The notes beneath the pieces were generated by a model. It saw only the letters and a program-made list of their open reading frames with translations, was not told the DNA's origin and searched no databases. This document shows positions 31,521 to 39,484 of a stretch of DNA of 43,825 bases, one piece after another; within the stretch, counting starts at the first letter, position 1, and each line of letters starts with the position of its first letter. The position numbers and the translations under genes were made by a program. This DNA is from Pseudomonadota bacterium (GTDB lineage: Bacteria > Chloroflexota > UBA6077 > JAJPHF01), in NCBI GenBank assembly GCA_021325365.1, contig JAJPHF010000099.1:1-43825 (forward strand), given 5' to 3'.

Positions 31521-32525
31521 CTACCCTGCCAGCGCGCCGGCCAGGCGGGCGAGCGCGGCCGGGTACCGGTAGTGCGTGCGGGAGTGGCTGTCGTCGAACT
31601 CCTCGTGCAGGTAGCGGACGCCGAGCGCGTCGAGCCGCCGCGCGAGGATGCGCGCCCCGTACTGAAGCTGATACTCGTCGCGCGTGCCCGCCTCGAAGAA
31701 CAGCAGCCGCAGCGCGCGCAGCGCCGGCGCGTGTGCGGCCACGAGGTTCACCGGGTCCCACGCCAGCCAGCGCTCCCACACCGCCGCGTCTAGCTCGCCC
31801 GTAGAGGGGTCGAACGGCAGGTCGAAGTAGTAGGGCGGCCGCTGCAGGTTCGGCGAATAGGCCATCGCCATCGCCGCAACGCTGAGCGCACCGAACAGCT
31901 CGCCCGGTTTCTTCTCCAGCGCCAGAAACGCGTCCAGCACGGCCGCGGCCGAGCCGTAGCGGCCGATCGCGCGCAGCAGCTTCGGGAAGTCGGGCTTGTA
32001 GCACAGCTCGAAGTAGCAGTCGGGGCTGTGCGCGCTGATCGCCCCGAACACCTCCGGGTGCCGCATGCCCAGCACGAGCGCCGCGTAGCCGCCGCTCGAC
32101 TTGCCGGCAATGCCGCGCGCGGCGGCATCCGCCCGCGTGCGGTAGCGCGCGTCTACGTGGGCCACCACGTCGCCGACGACGTAGTCCTCGTAGCGCCCGT
32201 TCGCGGGCGAGTTGAGGTACTGGCTGCCGCCGAAGCGGGTGAAGCCGTCCACCACCACCAGGATCGCCTCCGGCGCGCCGAGCGCCAGCGCGCGGTCCAT
32301 CGCCTCGGGCAGCGACGGCGCCCAGGGGTCGTGGTTCAGCGCGCCCAGCGCCGTGCCCGCGAAGCCTGACAGCCAGTAGATCACCGGATAGCGCCGGTCG
32401 GGCGCGGCCGCGTAGCTGGGCGGCAGGTAGACGGGCAGCGGCCGGCGCGCCGGATCGCCGTGCGGGTTGTCGCGCAGCGCCGCGCTGTCTAGTGTGTCCA
32501 CAATCACGGTGCCGCGAAGCATCAT
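31521..32525 (-). CDS. Alpha/beta-hydrolase esterase (esterase D/putative esterase type)
   Basis: A 334-residue cytosolic hydrolase. The oxyanion/core segment YPVIYWLSGFAGT, nucleophile elbow GIAGKSSGGYAALVLG (Ser in GxSxG), catalytic Asp candidate in EAGTRDEYQLQ and His in DDSHSRTHYRYP match the PF00756 esterase group (S-formylglutathione hydrolase and antigen-85 relatives). Substrate unknown. The start is ATG 32525 or the adjacent ATG at 32522. It is divergent from an amidohydrolase across a palindromic repeat element. Confidence 0.85.
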   Translation of the reverse strand: MMLRGTVIVDTLDSAALRDNPHGDPARRPLPVYLPPSYAAAPDRRYPVIYWLSGFAGTALGALNHDPWAPSLPEAMDRALALGAPEAILVVVDGFTRFGGSQYLNSPANGRYEDYVVGDVVAHVDARYRTRADAAARGIAGKSSGGYAALVLGMRHPEVFGAISAHSPDCYFELCYKPDFPKLLRAIGRYGSAAAVLDAFLALEKKPGELFGALSVAAMAMAYSPNLQRPPYYFDLPFDPSTGELDAAVWERWLAWDPVNLVAAHAPALRALRLLFFEAGTRDEYQLQYGARILARRLDALGVRYLHEEFDDSHSRTHYRYPAALARLAGALAG

Positions 32526-32541
32526 CGTTGCCTCACGTGAA

Positions 32542-32633
32542 TGCCCTCACCCGCCCTCTCCCAGGGGGAGAGGGCGACCGGCGCCGCCCGTGTCGGTTCC
32601 CTCTCCCCCTGGGAGAGGGTTAGGGTGAGGGCA
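32542..32633. repeat. Palindromic repeat element with facing halves (MITE/BIME-like)
   Basis: The left half 32542-32574 begins TGCCCTCACCC and carries CCCTCTCCC-AGG-GGGAGAGGG. The right half 32599-32633 is the same unit inverted, ending GGGTGAGGGCA. Together they form a 92-bp element with near-perfect inverted ends, placed between two divergent genes. This type of repeat is familiar from many bacterial genomes. Confidence 0.75.
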
Positions 32634-32727
32634 CTTCCTGTTGCACTCATCGTAGCCCGCCGGTACGATGAGGCCAAGGCCGCACACGGCCGCGCGCCCG
32701 GCCACTCGCGCAGCAGGGAGGAGCGCC

Positions 32728-33834
32728 ATGCCCGCGGAGTTCCGCATCATCGACGCCGACGGCCACGTGATGGAGCTGGACGAGCAGTTGGCCGAGTACA
32801 TCGGCCCGCCCTACGACGGCCTGGAATGGCATCGCAGCTACGGCTTCTGGCCCGGCCTGACCGGCGACGGCAACCTGCGCTCGCTGCGCCAACCGGGCGG
32901 CTGGGCGGGCGGCGGCACGGGCCCCGACGCGCAGGACTGGCTGCGCTTCCTCGACATCAACGGCGTCGAGCGCACGGTCCTCTACCCCACCCAGGGCCTC
33001 ACCCACGGCATGATTCGCGACCCAGAGTGGGCCGTGGCGCTCGCTCGCGCCTACAACGACTGGCTGCACGACCGCTTCCTGCGCGTCAGCCCGCGGCTGC
33101 TGGGCGTGGCGCTGCTACCGGTGCAGGACGTGGGCGCCGCGGTGGAAGAGCTGCGGCGCTGCGTGACCCAGCTCGGCATGCCGGGGGCGGTGCTGCCGGC
33201 GGTGATCGCGGGTGGCCGCACCTGCGCCGGCCCGGAGTTCGACCCGCTCTGGGCCGCCGCGCAAGAGCTAGACGTGCCGGTTTCGACGCACGGCGGCACG
33301 ACGGCCACGCTCGGCCTCGACGGCATCGGTGCCAACTTCACCGTCGGCCACCTGCTGGAGCATCCTTTCGCGCAGTTCCGCCAGTTCGGCGCCATGATGT
33401 TCGAGGGCGTCTTCGAGCGCTTCCCGCGCCTGCGCTACGGCTGCCTGGAGTGCGGCATCGGCTGGCTGCCGTGGTTCATCGACCGCATGGACGAGGAGCT
33501 AGAGCGCAAGGCGCAGTATTCGCCGCAGTGCAAGCGCAAGCCGAGCGAGTACGTGCGCGACGGCAACATCTTCTTCGCGGCCGAGGTCGAGGAGGGCGCG
33601 CTGCCCCTCGCGATCGACTACGTGCGGCCCGACGTGATCCTGTGGGCGTCGGACTATCCGCACGAGCGCGACCAGCGCGACTTTAGCGGCGACATCCCCG
33701 CGCTGCTGGAGCGCACGGACATCGCGGACGACGTGAAGCGGCAGATCTGGTACGACAACCCGACGCGCTTCTACCGCCTCGATCGCCTGCCCGACACGGC
33801 CGGGGTCGTCCGTGCCGCCGTCGCCGCCGGCTGA
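32728..33834 (+). CDS. Amidohydrolase-2 family metal-dependent hydrolase
   Basis: A 368-residue protein from ATG 32728 (GGGAGGAG upstream; the longer frame is not conserved-looking). Metal motif IDADGHVMELDEQ, mid-barrel VSTHGGT, LLEHPFAQFRQFG and the C-terminal WASDYPHERDQRD. Its layout closely follows that of the 7061-8095 protein: both share ARAYNDWL, the FEGVFERFPRLRYG/ERYPGLRVG block and the DEEWE/DEELE helix. The two are probably paralogues with different substrates, neither of which can be named. Confidence 0.86.
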   Translation: MPAEFRIIDADGHVMELDEQLAEYIGPPYDGLEWHRSYGFWPGLTGDGNLRSLRQPGGWAGGGTGPDAQDWLRFLDINGVERTVLYPTQGLTHGMIRDPEWAVALARAYNDWLHDRFLRVSPRLLGVALLPVQDVGAAVEELRRCVTQLGMPGAVLPAVIAGGRTCAGPEFDPLWAAAQELDVPVSTHGGTTATLGLDGIGANFTVGHLLEHPFAQFRQFGAMMFEGVFERFPRLRYGCLECGIGWLPWFIDRMDEELERKAQYSPQCKRKPSEYVRDGNIFFAAEVEEGALPLAIDYVRPDVILWASDYPHERDQRDFSGDIPALLERTDIADDVKRQIWYDNPTRFYRLDRLPDTAGVVRAAVAAG

Positions 33835-33850
33835 GCGCCGCATCCGCGCG

Positions 33851-34144
33851 CTACGGGGTGTCGGCGCCGGTCCGCCTGCCAGTGGGCGGGCGCCGACGCG
33901 TGTCGCGCGGCCCGGACCAGTCCTCGCCCAGTACCGATCGCACCCACTCGGCAATCGCGGCGTCGGCTGTCCGGAGAGCGTCGTCGAGCGTCGGGTACCG
34001 TTCGGCGCTCTCCCAGATCATGCCGCCCTCATCCAGCACGCGAATCCACGACGGAGACATGCCATCATCTCCGATTTCGATCCATCCGTAGCCTCTCACG
34101 AAGCGGGCGACGTGCGGAAATGCCTGATCGGCGGACGTGCTCAT
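33851..34144 (-). CDS. Small hypothetical protein
   Basis: A 97-residue protein from ATG 34144; longer starts are upstream but their sequence is Arg/Pro-rich. The core (FVRGYGWIEIGDDGMSPSWI, RVLDEGGMIWE, YPTLDDALRTADAAIAEWV) looks like a small alpha/beta domain, resembling uncharacterised proteins of phage or cytosolic origin. The C-terminus is Arg/Pro-rich. No known function. It converges with the amidohydrolase gene. Confidence 0.6.
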   Translation of the reverse strand: MSTSADQAFPHVARFVRGYGWIEIGDDGMSPSWIRVLDEGGMIWESAERYPTLDDALRTADAAIAEWVRSVLGEDWSGPRDTRRRPPTGRRTGADTP

Positions 34145-34312
34145 CGGCGCACCCTTTACTCCTCCCTCCGCCACACCGCGTTGTCTCGTCCCTGGCCTAC
34201 CCGAACGGACAGGTGGCGGCCGGCCGAACGAGCAGGCTAGCCGGGCGTCATCGCACGCTATCATGTTGGCGCGCGGGACCACCCGCGACTGGCACCCTGG
34301 AGACACGCAATT

Positions 34313-36445
34313 ATGATGGACCGAGGCTGGTGGTCGTATCTGCGCTACGACGAGCAGCGCGACCGCCCGGTCGTGACGCGCGCGCTATTGCGCCGCGTGC
34401 TCGGCTACGCCCGCCCGTATAGCCGCCGTATCGCCCTTATGCTGTTCGTCATTTCCCTGAGCACCGCCCTGGCGCTGATCCCGCCGCTGCTCCAGCGCAG
34501 CCTCATTGACGACGCGCTGGCCCGCCGCGACTACAGCCGCCTCCACCTGCTGGCGCTCGGCATGATCGTCGTGCCGGTGCTGATCGGGCTGCTGGGCGTC
34601 GCGCAGCGATACCTCGGCTCCGCGGTCGGCGAGGGCATCATCTTCGACCTGCGCTGCGCCCTGTTCGCCCACATGCAGCGCATGTCGCTGCGCTTCTTCA
34701 CCGATACGAAGACTGGCGAGCTGATGTCGCGCCTGAACAACGACGTGGTCGGCGCGCAGCAGACCGTCACCACGACGATGGTCAACCTGTTCTCCAACGT
34801 GCTCTCGCTCTTCGCCACGATGGTCGTGATGATCGCGCTGGAGTGGCGGCTCACCCTGGTGGCGATCGCCCTCCTGCCGCTGTTCGTGTTCCCGGCGCGT
34901 CGGGTGGGCAACATCCTGCGGGGCATCGCCCGTGAGCAGATGACCGCCAACGGGCAGCTCAACGCGCTCATGAACGAGACGCTGGGCGTGAGCGGCGCGC
35001 TGCTGGTGAAGCTGTTCGGCCGGGCGCCGGCGGAGACCGAGCGCTTCGCCGAGCGCGCGGCGCGCGTGCGCGACCTGGGCATTCGCAACGCGCTAGTCGG
35101 GCGCTGGTTCTTCCTCGGCCTGAGCCTGGTGAGTGCGGTCGGCACGGCGCTCGTGTTCTGGCTCGGCGGCCTGCTCGTCCTCCAGGGCGTGTTCACCGTC
35201 GGCACGATCGTCGCCTTCGGCGCCTACCTCACGCAGCTCTACGGGCCGCTCTCGGCGCTGACCAACGCCCGCGTGGAATTCGCCACGTCGCTGGTCAGCT
35301 TCGAGCGCGTGTTCGAGACGCTCGACCTGCCGGTCGAGATCGCCGACCGCCCCGGCGCCGTCGCCCTGCGCGACGTGGCGGGCGACGTGCGCTTCGAGCA
35401 CGTCTCGTTCAGCTACCAGCTGGCGGCGGCCGCCGGCCCGCACCTCGCGGAGGTCAATCGCTGGCGCTCGCGCACCATGCCGTCGCTGGCGGACCGACCT
35501 ACCCCTCCGGCCCAGCAAGGCTCACGGACCTCTGCCTCGCGCCCGATCGGGACGGCGGAGCCGACGGCAGCCCCGGCCGGCGCAGCCAATGGGACGGGGG
35601 CCTTGAGCGCGAATGGGACGAATGGGGCGGACGGGCTGGTCGCCGCGGGCAACGGTGCGGGCCCTGATGCAGCCGCGAACGGACACGAGGATCTGGCGCC
35701 GGCGGCGCCCCGCTGGGCGCTGCGCGACGTGAGCTTCGCGGTGCGGCCGGGGCAGCTGGCCGCGCTGGTCGGGCCGAGCGGCGCGGGCAAGATGACGATT
35801 ACCTACCTGCTGCCGCGCCTGTACGACCCGACGGAGGGCCGCATCCTGGTGGACGGCCACGACCTGCGCGACGTGACGCTCGACTCGCTCACCGCCCAGA
35901 TCGGCATGGTCACGCAGGAGCCCTACCTGTTCCACGACACGATCCGCGCGAACCTGCTGTACGCGCGCCCCGACGCCACGCCCGCCGCGCTCGAGGCCGC
36001 CTGCCGCGCGGCCAATATCCACGAGTTCATCGCGGCGCTGCCCGAGGGCTACGACACGATCGTCGGCGAGCGCGGCTATCGGCTGTCGGGCGGCGAGAAG
36101 CAGCGCCTGGCGATCGCCCGCGTGCTGCTGAAAGACCCGCGCATCCTCGTCCTCGACGAGGCGACCTCGCACCTCGACTCGCAGTCCGAGGCGCTCATTC
36201 AGGCGGCGCTGGAGCGCGCGATGCAGGGCCGCACGAGCCTGGTGATCGCCCACCGTCTGAGCACGATCCTCGCGGCCGACGTGATCCTCGTCGTCGACGG
36301 CGGCCGCCTCGTGGAGCGCGGCACGCACGCCGAGCTACTCGGCAGGGGCGGCCTCTACGCTCAGCTCTTCGAGACGCAGTTCCGCCCCGCGGCCCTGGCC
36401 GCCACTAACGGCGCTCTCACTAGTTCCGCGCGCGCCGACAGCTAA
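34313..36445 (+). CDS. ABC exporter (fused permease and ATPase) with altered Walker A and an inserted linker
   Basis: A 710-residue half-transporter. The membrane domain covers residues 20-330: several hydrophobic helices and the coupling segment MSLRFFTDTKTGELMSRLNN, typical of MsbA/MDR-type exporters. The ATPase begins at VRFEHVSFSYQ, is interrupted by about 95 low-complexity residues (375-465, rich in Ala, Gly, Asn, Pro and Thr), and resumes with ALRDVSFAVRPG. Walker A reads GPSGAGKMT, where the usual Ser/Thr after Lys is Met. The Q-loop (VTQEPYLF), signature LSGGEKQRLAIARVLL, Walker B LVLDEATSHLDS and the switch His (AHRLST) are normal. About 600 residues is usual. It would work as a homodimer or with a partner; the substrate is unknown. 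Confidence 0.9.
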   Translation: MMDRGWWSYLRYDEQRDRPVVTRALLRRVLGYARPYSRRIALMLFVISLSTALALIPPLLQRSLIDDALARRDYSRLHLLALGMIVVPVLIGLLGVAQRYLGSAVGEGIIFDLRCALFAHMQRMSLRFFTDTKTGELMSRLNNDVVGAQQTVTTTMVNLFSNVLSLFATMVVMIALEWRLTLVAIALLPLFVFPARRVGNILRGIAREQMTANGQLNALMNETLGVSGALLVKLFGRAPAETERFAERAARVRDLGIRNALVGRWFFLGLSLVSAVGTALVFWLGGLLVLQGVFTVGTIVAFGAYLTQLYGPLSALTNARVEFATSLVSFERVFETLDLPVEIADRPGAVALRDVAGDVRFEHVSFSYQLAAAAGPHLAEVNRWRSRTMPSLADRPTPPAQQGSRTSASRPIGTAEPTAAPAGAANGTGALSANGTNGADGLVAAGNGAGPDAAANGHEDLAPAAPRWALRDVSFAVRPGQLAALVGPSGAGKMTITYLLPRLYDPTEGRILVDGHDLRDVTLDSLTAQIGMVTQEPYLFHDTIRANLLYARPDATPAALEAACRAANIHEFIAALPEGYDTIVGERGYRLSGGEKQRLAIARVLLKDPRILVLDEATSHLDSQSEALIQAALERAMQGRTSLVIAHRLSTILAADVILVVDGGRLVERGTHAELLGRGGLYAQLFETQFRPAALAATNGALTSSARADS

Positions 36446-36448
36446 ACC

Positions 36449-36464
36449 CCTCGGCTGGCGCCGA
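36449..36464 (+). terminator. Short hairpin after the ABC exporter gene
   Basis: CTCGGC-TGGC-GCCGAG, a few bases past the stop. A second hairpin, GGCGGGGG-CTCGT-CCCCCGCC at 36546-36566, lies before the convergent PIN gene end and may serve that gene. The rest of 36446-36623 shows no gene. Confidence 0.4.
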
Positions 36465-36623
36465 GTGGCAGCTACAGCGATTTTCGTGGACGCTTACCCG
36501 AAAGGTAGACTCTCTCGTGCACTGTCAAGTGGCGGCCGTGGCCCGGGCGGGGGCTCGTCCCCCGCCGCCCTCAGTGTTAAGCATCCTGAGCACCGCTATG
36601 GGACCAAGGGGCTCTACTTACCC

Positions 36624-37055
36624 TCAGGAGTCGAGCAGCTGCAAGCCGTACTGAACGAAGTTGTGATCGAAGCTGAAGGCGGTCGGGATGCGCAGCCGCT
36701 CCATAACGGCGAAGCTGGTCGCGTCGGTCAGCGAGAAGTTCTTATCGTCGTATCGATGGATGATCTCGCGAGCGCGCTGCTCATCCCGGTAGCTCACGCG
36801 GACGATTGCCGTGGGACTCTGATCGATCTCGCGAAGCACGCGAGCGGCCAGGTCACGGCCACGACGAATGAGCAGCAGCGCATGAATCTCGGCCAGAATG
36901 TAGTTCGTCGTAAACAGGCGAGTAGGCCGGCCGTCGAGCCCGCGCAGGATCCTGACCGCTGCACCATGCCGAGTGGACTCAGATGCGGCGATGGCGTAAT
37001 AGGCGCTGGTGTCCACCAACACGCGATGTAGCCCGAAGGCAGGACGTCCCGTCAT
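36624..37055 (-). CDS. PIN-domain ribonuclease toxin (VapC-like)
   Basis: A 143-residue PIN protein with the acidic active-site set D15 (VLVDTSAYYA), E56 (YILAEIHALL), D111 (FSLTDATSFAVM) and D130 (AFSFDHNF). These bind Mg2+ and cut RNA, in VapC toxins often tRNA or rRNA loops. The start overlaps the stop of the upstream DNA-binding protein by four bases (ATGA), the usual toxin-antitoxin order of antitoxin first. The lower GC content than that of the neighbours fits mobile acquisition. Confidence 0.88.
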   Translation of the reverse strand: MTGRPAFGLHRVLVDTSAYYAIAASESTRHGAAVRILRGLDGRPTRLFTTNYILAEIHALLLIRRGRDLAARVLREIDQSPTAIVRVSYRDEQRAREIIHRYDDKNFSLTDATSFAVMERLRIPTAFSFDHNFVQYGLQLLDS

Positions 37056-37387
37056 TCGTGGGTATCTTCATACGCTTCTGCCAGGTATTTGTGCTTGTTC
37101 TCGGCCACGTCGGTTGGAGCGTCAGGGTCGTACCCCGCCAGGTCGACGAGTCTCCACAGCGACGCAACCGCGCTCGCGGCTTCGTCGGACGGAGTGTCGG
37201 ACTGGCTCGGTTTCCCGCGGGCCCCCACCCGGACCGGCTTCGCGATGTGCTCGGCATCCGCCTTGTCGACGCGCACGGCGCGGCCGACCTTTACCGCAGG
37301 TAGGCGACCATCGGCGATGAAGCGCCGCACCGTGACGGTACTCACTCTGAGGAGGTCCGCGGTCTCCTGAACGGTTAGCAGCTCCAC
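37052..37387 (-). CDS. Excisionase-type HTH antitoxin
   Basis: A 111-residue protein from GTG 37387. Residues 1-48 are a helix-turn-helix of the excisionase/MerR-like type (LLTVQETADLLRVSTVTVRR, FIADGRLPAVKVGRAVRV). The acidic C-terminal half (DPDAPTDVAENKHKYLAEAY) likely wraps the PIN toxin. Most VapB antitoxins are AbrB- or RHH-type; the excisionase fold here is less common but known with PIN partners. Probable autoregulation through the decamer repeats at 37411-37430. Confidence 0.85.
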   Translation of the reverse strand: MELLTVQETADLLRVSTVTVRRFIADGRLPAVKVGRAVRVDKADAEHIAKPVRVGARGKPSQSDTPSDEAASAVASLWRLVDLAGYDPDAPTDVAENKHKYLAEAYEDTHE

Positions 37388-37410
37388 GTCTCTCGCCTTT
37401 CGACTGCTCA

Positions 37411-37430
37411 GCTGTTATCAGTTGCTATCA
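37411..37430. promoter_or_regulatory. Tandem decamers upstream of the antitoxin gene
   Basis: GCTGTTATCA and GTTGCTATCA, adjoining and matching at eight of ten bases, one helical turn apart. They lie in the 71-base gap between the divergent antitoxin and VanY genes and overlap TGC-TATCAT (37423-37431), a candidate extended -10 box for the VanY gene. A bound antitoxin could thus affect both directions. Confidence 0.45.
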
Positions 37431-37458
37431 TACTGCAGCGGACTGAGGAGATAGAGCG

Positions 37459-38280
37459 ATGCCCCGGCTCGTCACGGTGCGCAGCGCGCTGGTCGCGGTC
37501 TGGCTCGGGGTGGGCCTGCTGAGCCCGCGGCCGACGGCATGGGCCGATGACTGCCCAGCGCCACCGGTCGTCGATCTGGCGACGCGGCTGCAGGTGGGCT
37601 TGCAGGACGACGCGGTGTTCGGCGTGCCTGCCGCCGAGGTGTCGTCGGTGTTCTATCCAGTCACGCAGGCGCGGGCGCTCCCGGCCGACTTCGGGCCGGA
37701 CGATCTCGTGCGCACGGCCATTGGCAGCGCACCGCAAGGCTCGATGCCCGTGCGCCGGCTCATCGTCCCCGACCTGGAAGCGATGTTCGCCGCGGCGCGC
37801 GCCGACGGCGTGGTGCTCGGGATCGTCTCGGGCTACCGCAGCTACGCGAGCCAGGCGGCGCTGTTCGACGCCGCGGTGCGCCAGCAGGTAGCGCAGGGGG
37901 CCGACCGCGCCGACGCGGAGGCGCGCGTGAACCGCTTCCGCGCCCGTCCCGGCCACTCGCAGCACCAGCTTGGCACCACGGTGGACCTGACCTCCCCGGA
38001 GGCGAGCAATGCCCTCGGCCAGCGCTTCGACCAATCGAGCGCGGCGCGGTGGCTCCACGAGCACGCGGCGGAGTACGGCTTCGTAATTCCCTACACCGAG
38101 GACGACGAGCCGTATACCGGCTACGCGAACGAGCCGTGGCACGTCCGCTGGGTGGGGCGCGACCTGGCGGCGTTCATGATGGCCGACGGCTACCTCGACC
38201 GCCCCACGCCGACGGCCGACGACTACCTGGTGGCGCTCGACGCGCTGCTCTCCGGTGCAGTCGCAAGCTGCGGCGGCTAG
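37459..38280 (+). CDS. Secreted D-alanyl-D-alanine carboxypeptidase (VanY/M15)
   Basis: A 273-residue exported protein with a signal peptide (cleavage near WADD). M15B motifs are complete: SGYRSYASQAALF, GHSQHQLGTTVDLT (H169 and D176 as zinc ligands) and EPWHVRWVG (E225, H228, with R230). It removes the terminal D-Ala from wall peptides. In resistance clusters VanY lowers glycopeptide targets, but no vanHAX genes are nearby, so a wall-maintenance role is more likely. GAGGAGATAG precedes ATG 37459. Confidence 0.92.
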   Translation: MPRLVTVRSALVAVWLGVGLLSPRPTAWADDCPAPPVVDLATRLQVGLQDDAVFGVPAAEVSSVFYPVTQARALPADFGPDDLVRTAIGSAPQGSMPVRRLIVPDLEAMFAAARADGVVLGIVSGYRSYASQAALFDAAVRQQVAQGADRADAEARVNRFRARPGHSQHQLGTTVDLTSPEASNALGQRFDQSSAARWLHEHAAEYGFVIPYTEDDEPYTGYANEPWHVRWVGRDLAAFMMADGYLDRPTPTADDYLVALDALLSGAVASCGG

Positions 38281-38330
38281 GCCCAGCGGGGCACACTTCG
38301 TTGCGCCCGCCTGCCCCCCGGCTTGCAGAG

Positions 38331-38339
38331 TGCTATCCT
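38331..38339 (+). promoter_or_regulatory. Extended -10 box of the Kelch lipoprotein gene
   Basis: TGC-TATCCT, 45 bases before ATG 38385. Confidence 0.5.
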
Positions 38340-38384
38340 CGTCAAGAAGCGGCGGTGGCTGAGCGGGGGAGACGAGGAGGGACC

Positions 38385-39425
38385 ATGGGAGCCGGGGAGG
38401 GGCGCGGCGCGGCCAGCCCGCGCCGCCGCAGCGAGAGCGCTCGCCTGATCTGTCTGCTGCTGACAAGCGCGTTCCTGGGCGCACTCGCCTGCGGGCCGAG
38501 CGGAGTGGCGGCCCTGCCGGCGCCTGCGCCGGCCACCAACGCGCCGCCGGCCCAGGGTGGCACCTGGATCACCCTGGCGCCGCTGGAAGAGCCGCGCCAG
38601 GAGCTGGGCGTGACGGCGCGTGAGGCCACCGTGTACGCGCTGGCGGGCTTCCTGCCGGACGGCTCGCCCAGCGCCACCGCTGAGGCCTACGACGTCGCCG
38701 GCGACCGCTGGCGCCGCATTGCGTCCGTGCCGCAGGCGCTGCACCACCCCGCCGCGGCCACGCTGGACGGCACGGTCTACCTGATCGGCGGCTACGACGA
38801 CCGAGGTGCGGTGGACTCGCTCTGGGCCTACGACGCCGCCGCCGACCGTTGGCAGCGCCGCGCCGCCATGCCCACCGCCCGCGGCGCACTGACCGCGGTC
38901 GTGCTCGACGGGCGCCTGTACGCCATCGGCGGCGACCGGGGGCGCTCGGTGCGCGACGTGGCGGCCTACGATCCGGCCGCCGACGCCTGGGAGACGCTGC
39001 CGCCCATGCAGCACGCCCGCGACCATCTGGCGGCGGCCGTGGTGAACGGCCGCATCTACGTGGCCGGCGGGCGTGACGGGCGCGATTTCACGATGAACGT
39101 GCTGGAGGAGTACGACCCGGCCAGTCGTGCCTGGACCGACCGCGCGGCGATGCCGACCGGCCGCTCGGGCGTCGCCGCGGCGGCCGTCGGCGGGCGCGTT
39201 TACGTCTTTGGCGGCGAGGGCAACCGCGACAGCCCACAGGGCATCTTCGATGCGGTGGAGGCGTACGACCCCGCCCAGGACGCCTGGACGCGCCTGCCGC
39301 CGATGCCCACACCGCGCCACGGGATCAACGCCGCGGTCGTCGGCAATCGCATCTACCTCCCCGGCGGCGCCACCGTCGAAGGCTTCGGCACGACCGGCGT
39401 GAACGAAGCGTACGAGCCGTCATAG
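38385..39425 (+). CDS. Kelch-repeat beta-propeller lipoprotein
   Basis: A 346-residue protein from ATG 38385 (GAGGAGGG upstream). A lipobox, LGALAC, follows the hydrophobic helix, so it should be anchored on the outer face of the membrane. Five or six Kelch repeats follow, each with Gly-Gly and a Trp six or so residues after a Tyr: VYLIGGYDDRG, LYAIGGDRGRSV, IYVAGGRDGRD, VYVFGGEGNRD and IYLPGGATVEG, with YDPAADAWETLPPM-type linkers. These build a beta propeller, usually for protein or sugar binding. No enzyme motif is seen. Confidence 0.9.
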   Translation: MGAGEGRGAASPRRRSESARLICLLLTSAFLGALACGPSGVAALPAPAPATNAPPAQGGTWITLAPLEEPRQELGVTAREATVYALAGFLPDGSPSATAEAYDVAGDRWRRIASVPQALHHPAAATLDGTVYLIGGYDDRGAVDSLWAYDAAADRWQRRAAMPTARGALTAVVLDGRLYAIGGDRGRSVRDVAAYDPAADAWETLPPMQHARDHLAAAVVNGRIYVAGGRDGRDFTMNVLEEYDPASRAWTDRAAMPTGRSGVAAAAVGGRVYVFGGEGNRDSPQGIFDAVEAYDPAQDAWTRLPPMPTPRHGINAAVVGNRIYLPGGATVEGFGTTGVNEAYEPS

Positions 39426-39484
39426 CCCGCGACGCGGTCGCCCGCGCGTATCGGGCGCCGAGCGCCGGCCGCGGCGTCGCGGCT
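39424..39484. terminator. Inverted repeat between convergent genes
   Basis: AGCCCGCGACGC at the left and GCGTCGCGGCT at the right pair over eleven bases with one bulged C; they span the gap between the Kelch and hydrolase stops. Confidence 0.4.
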
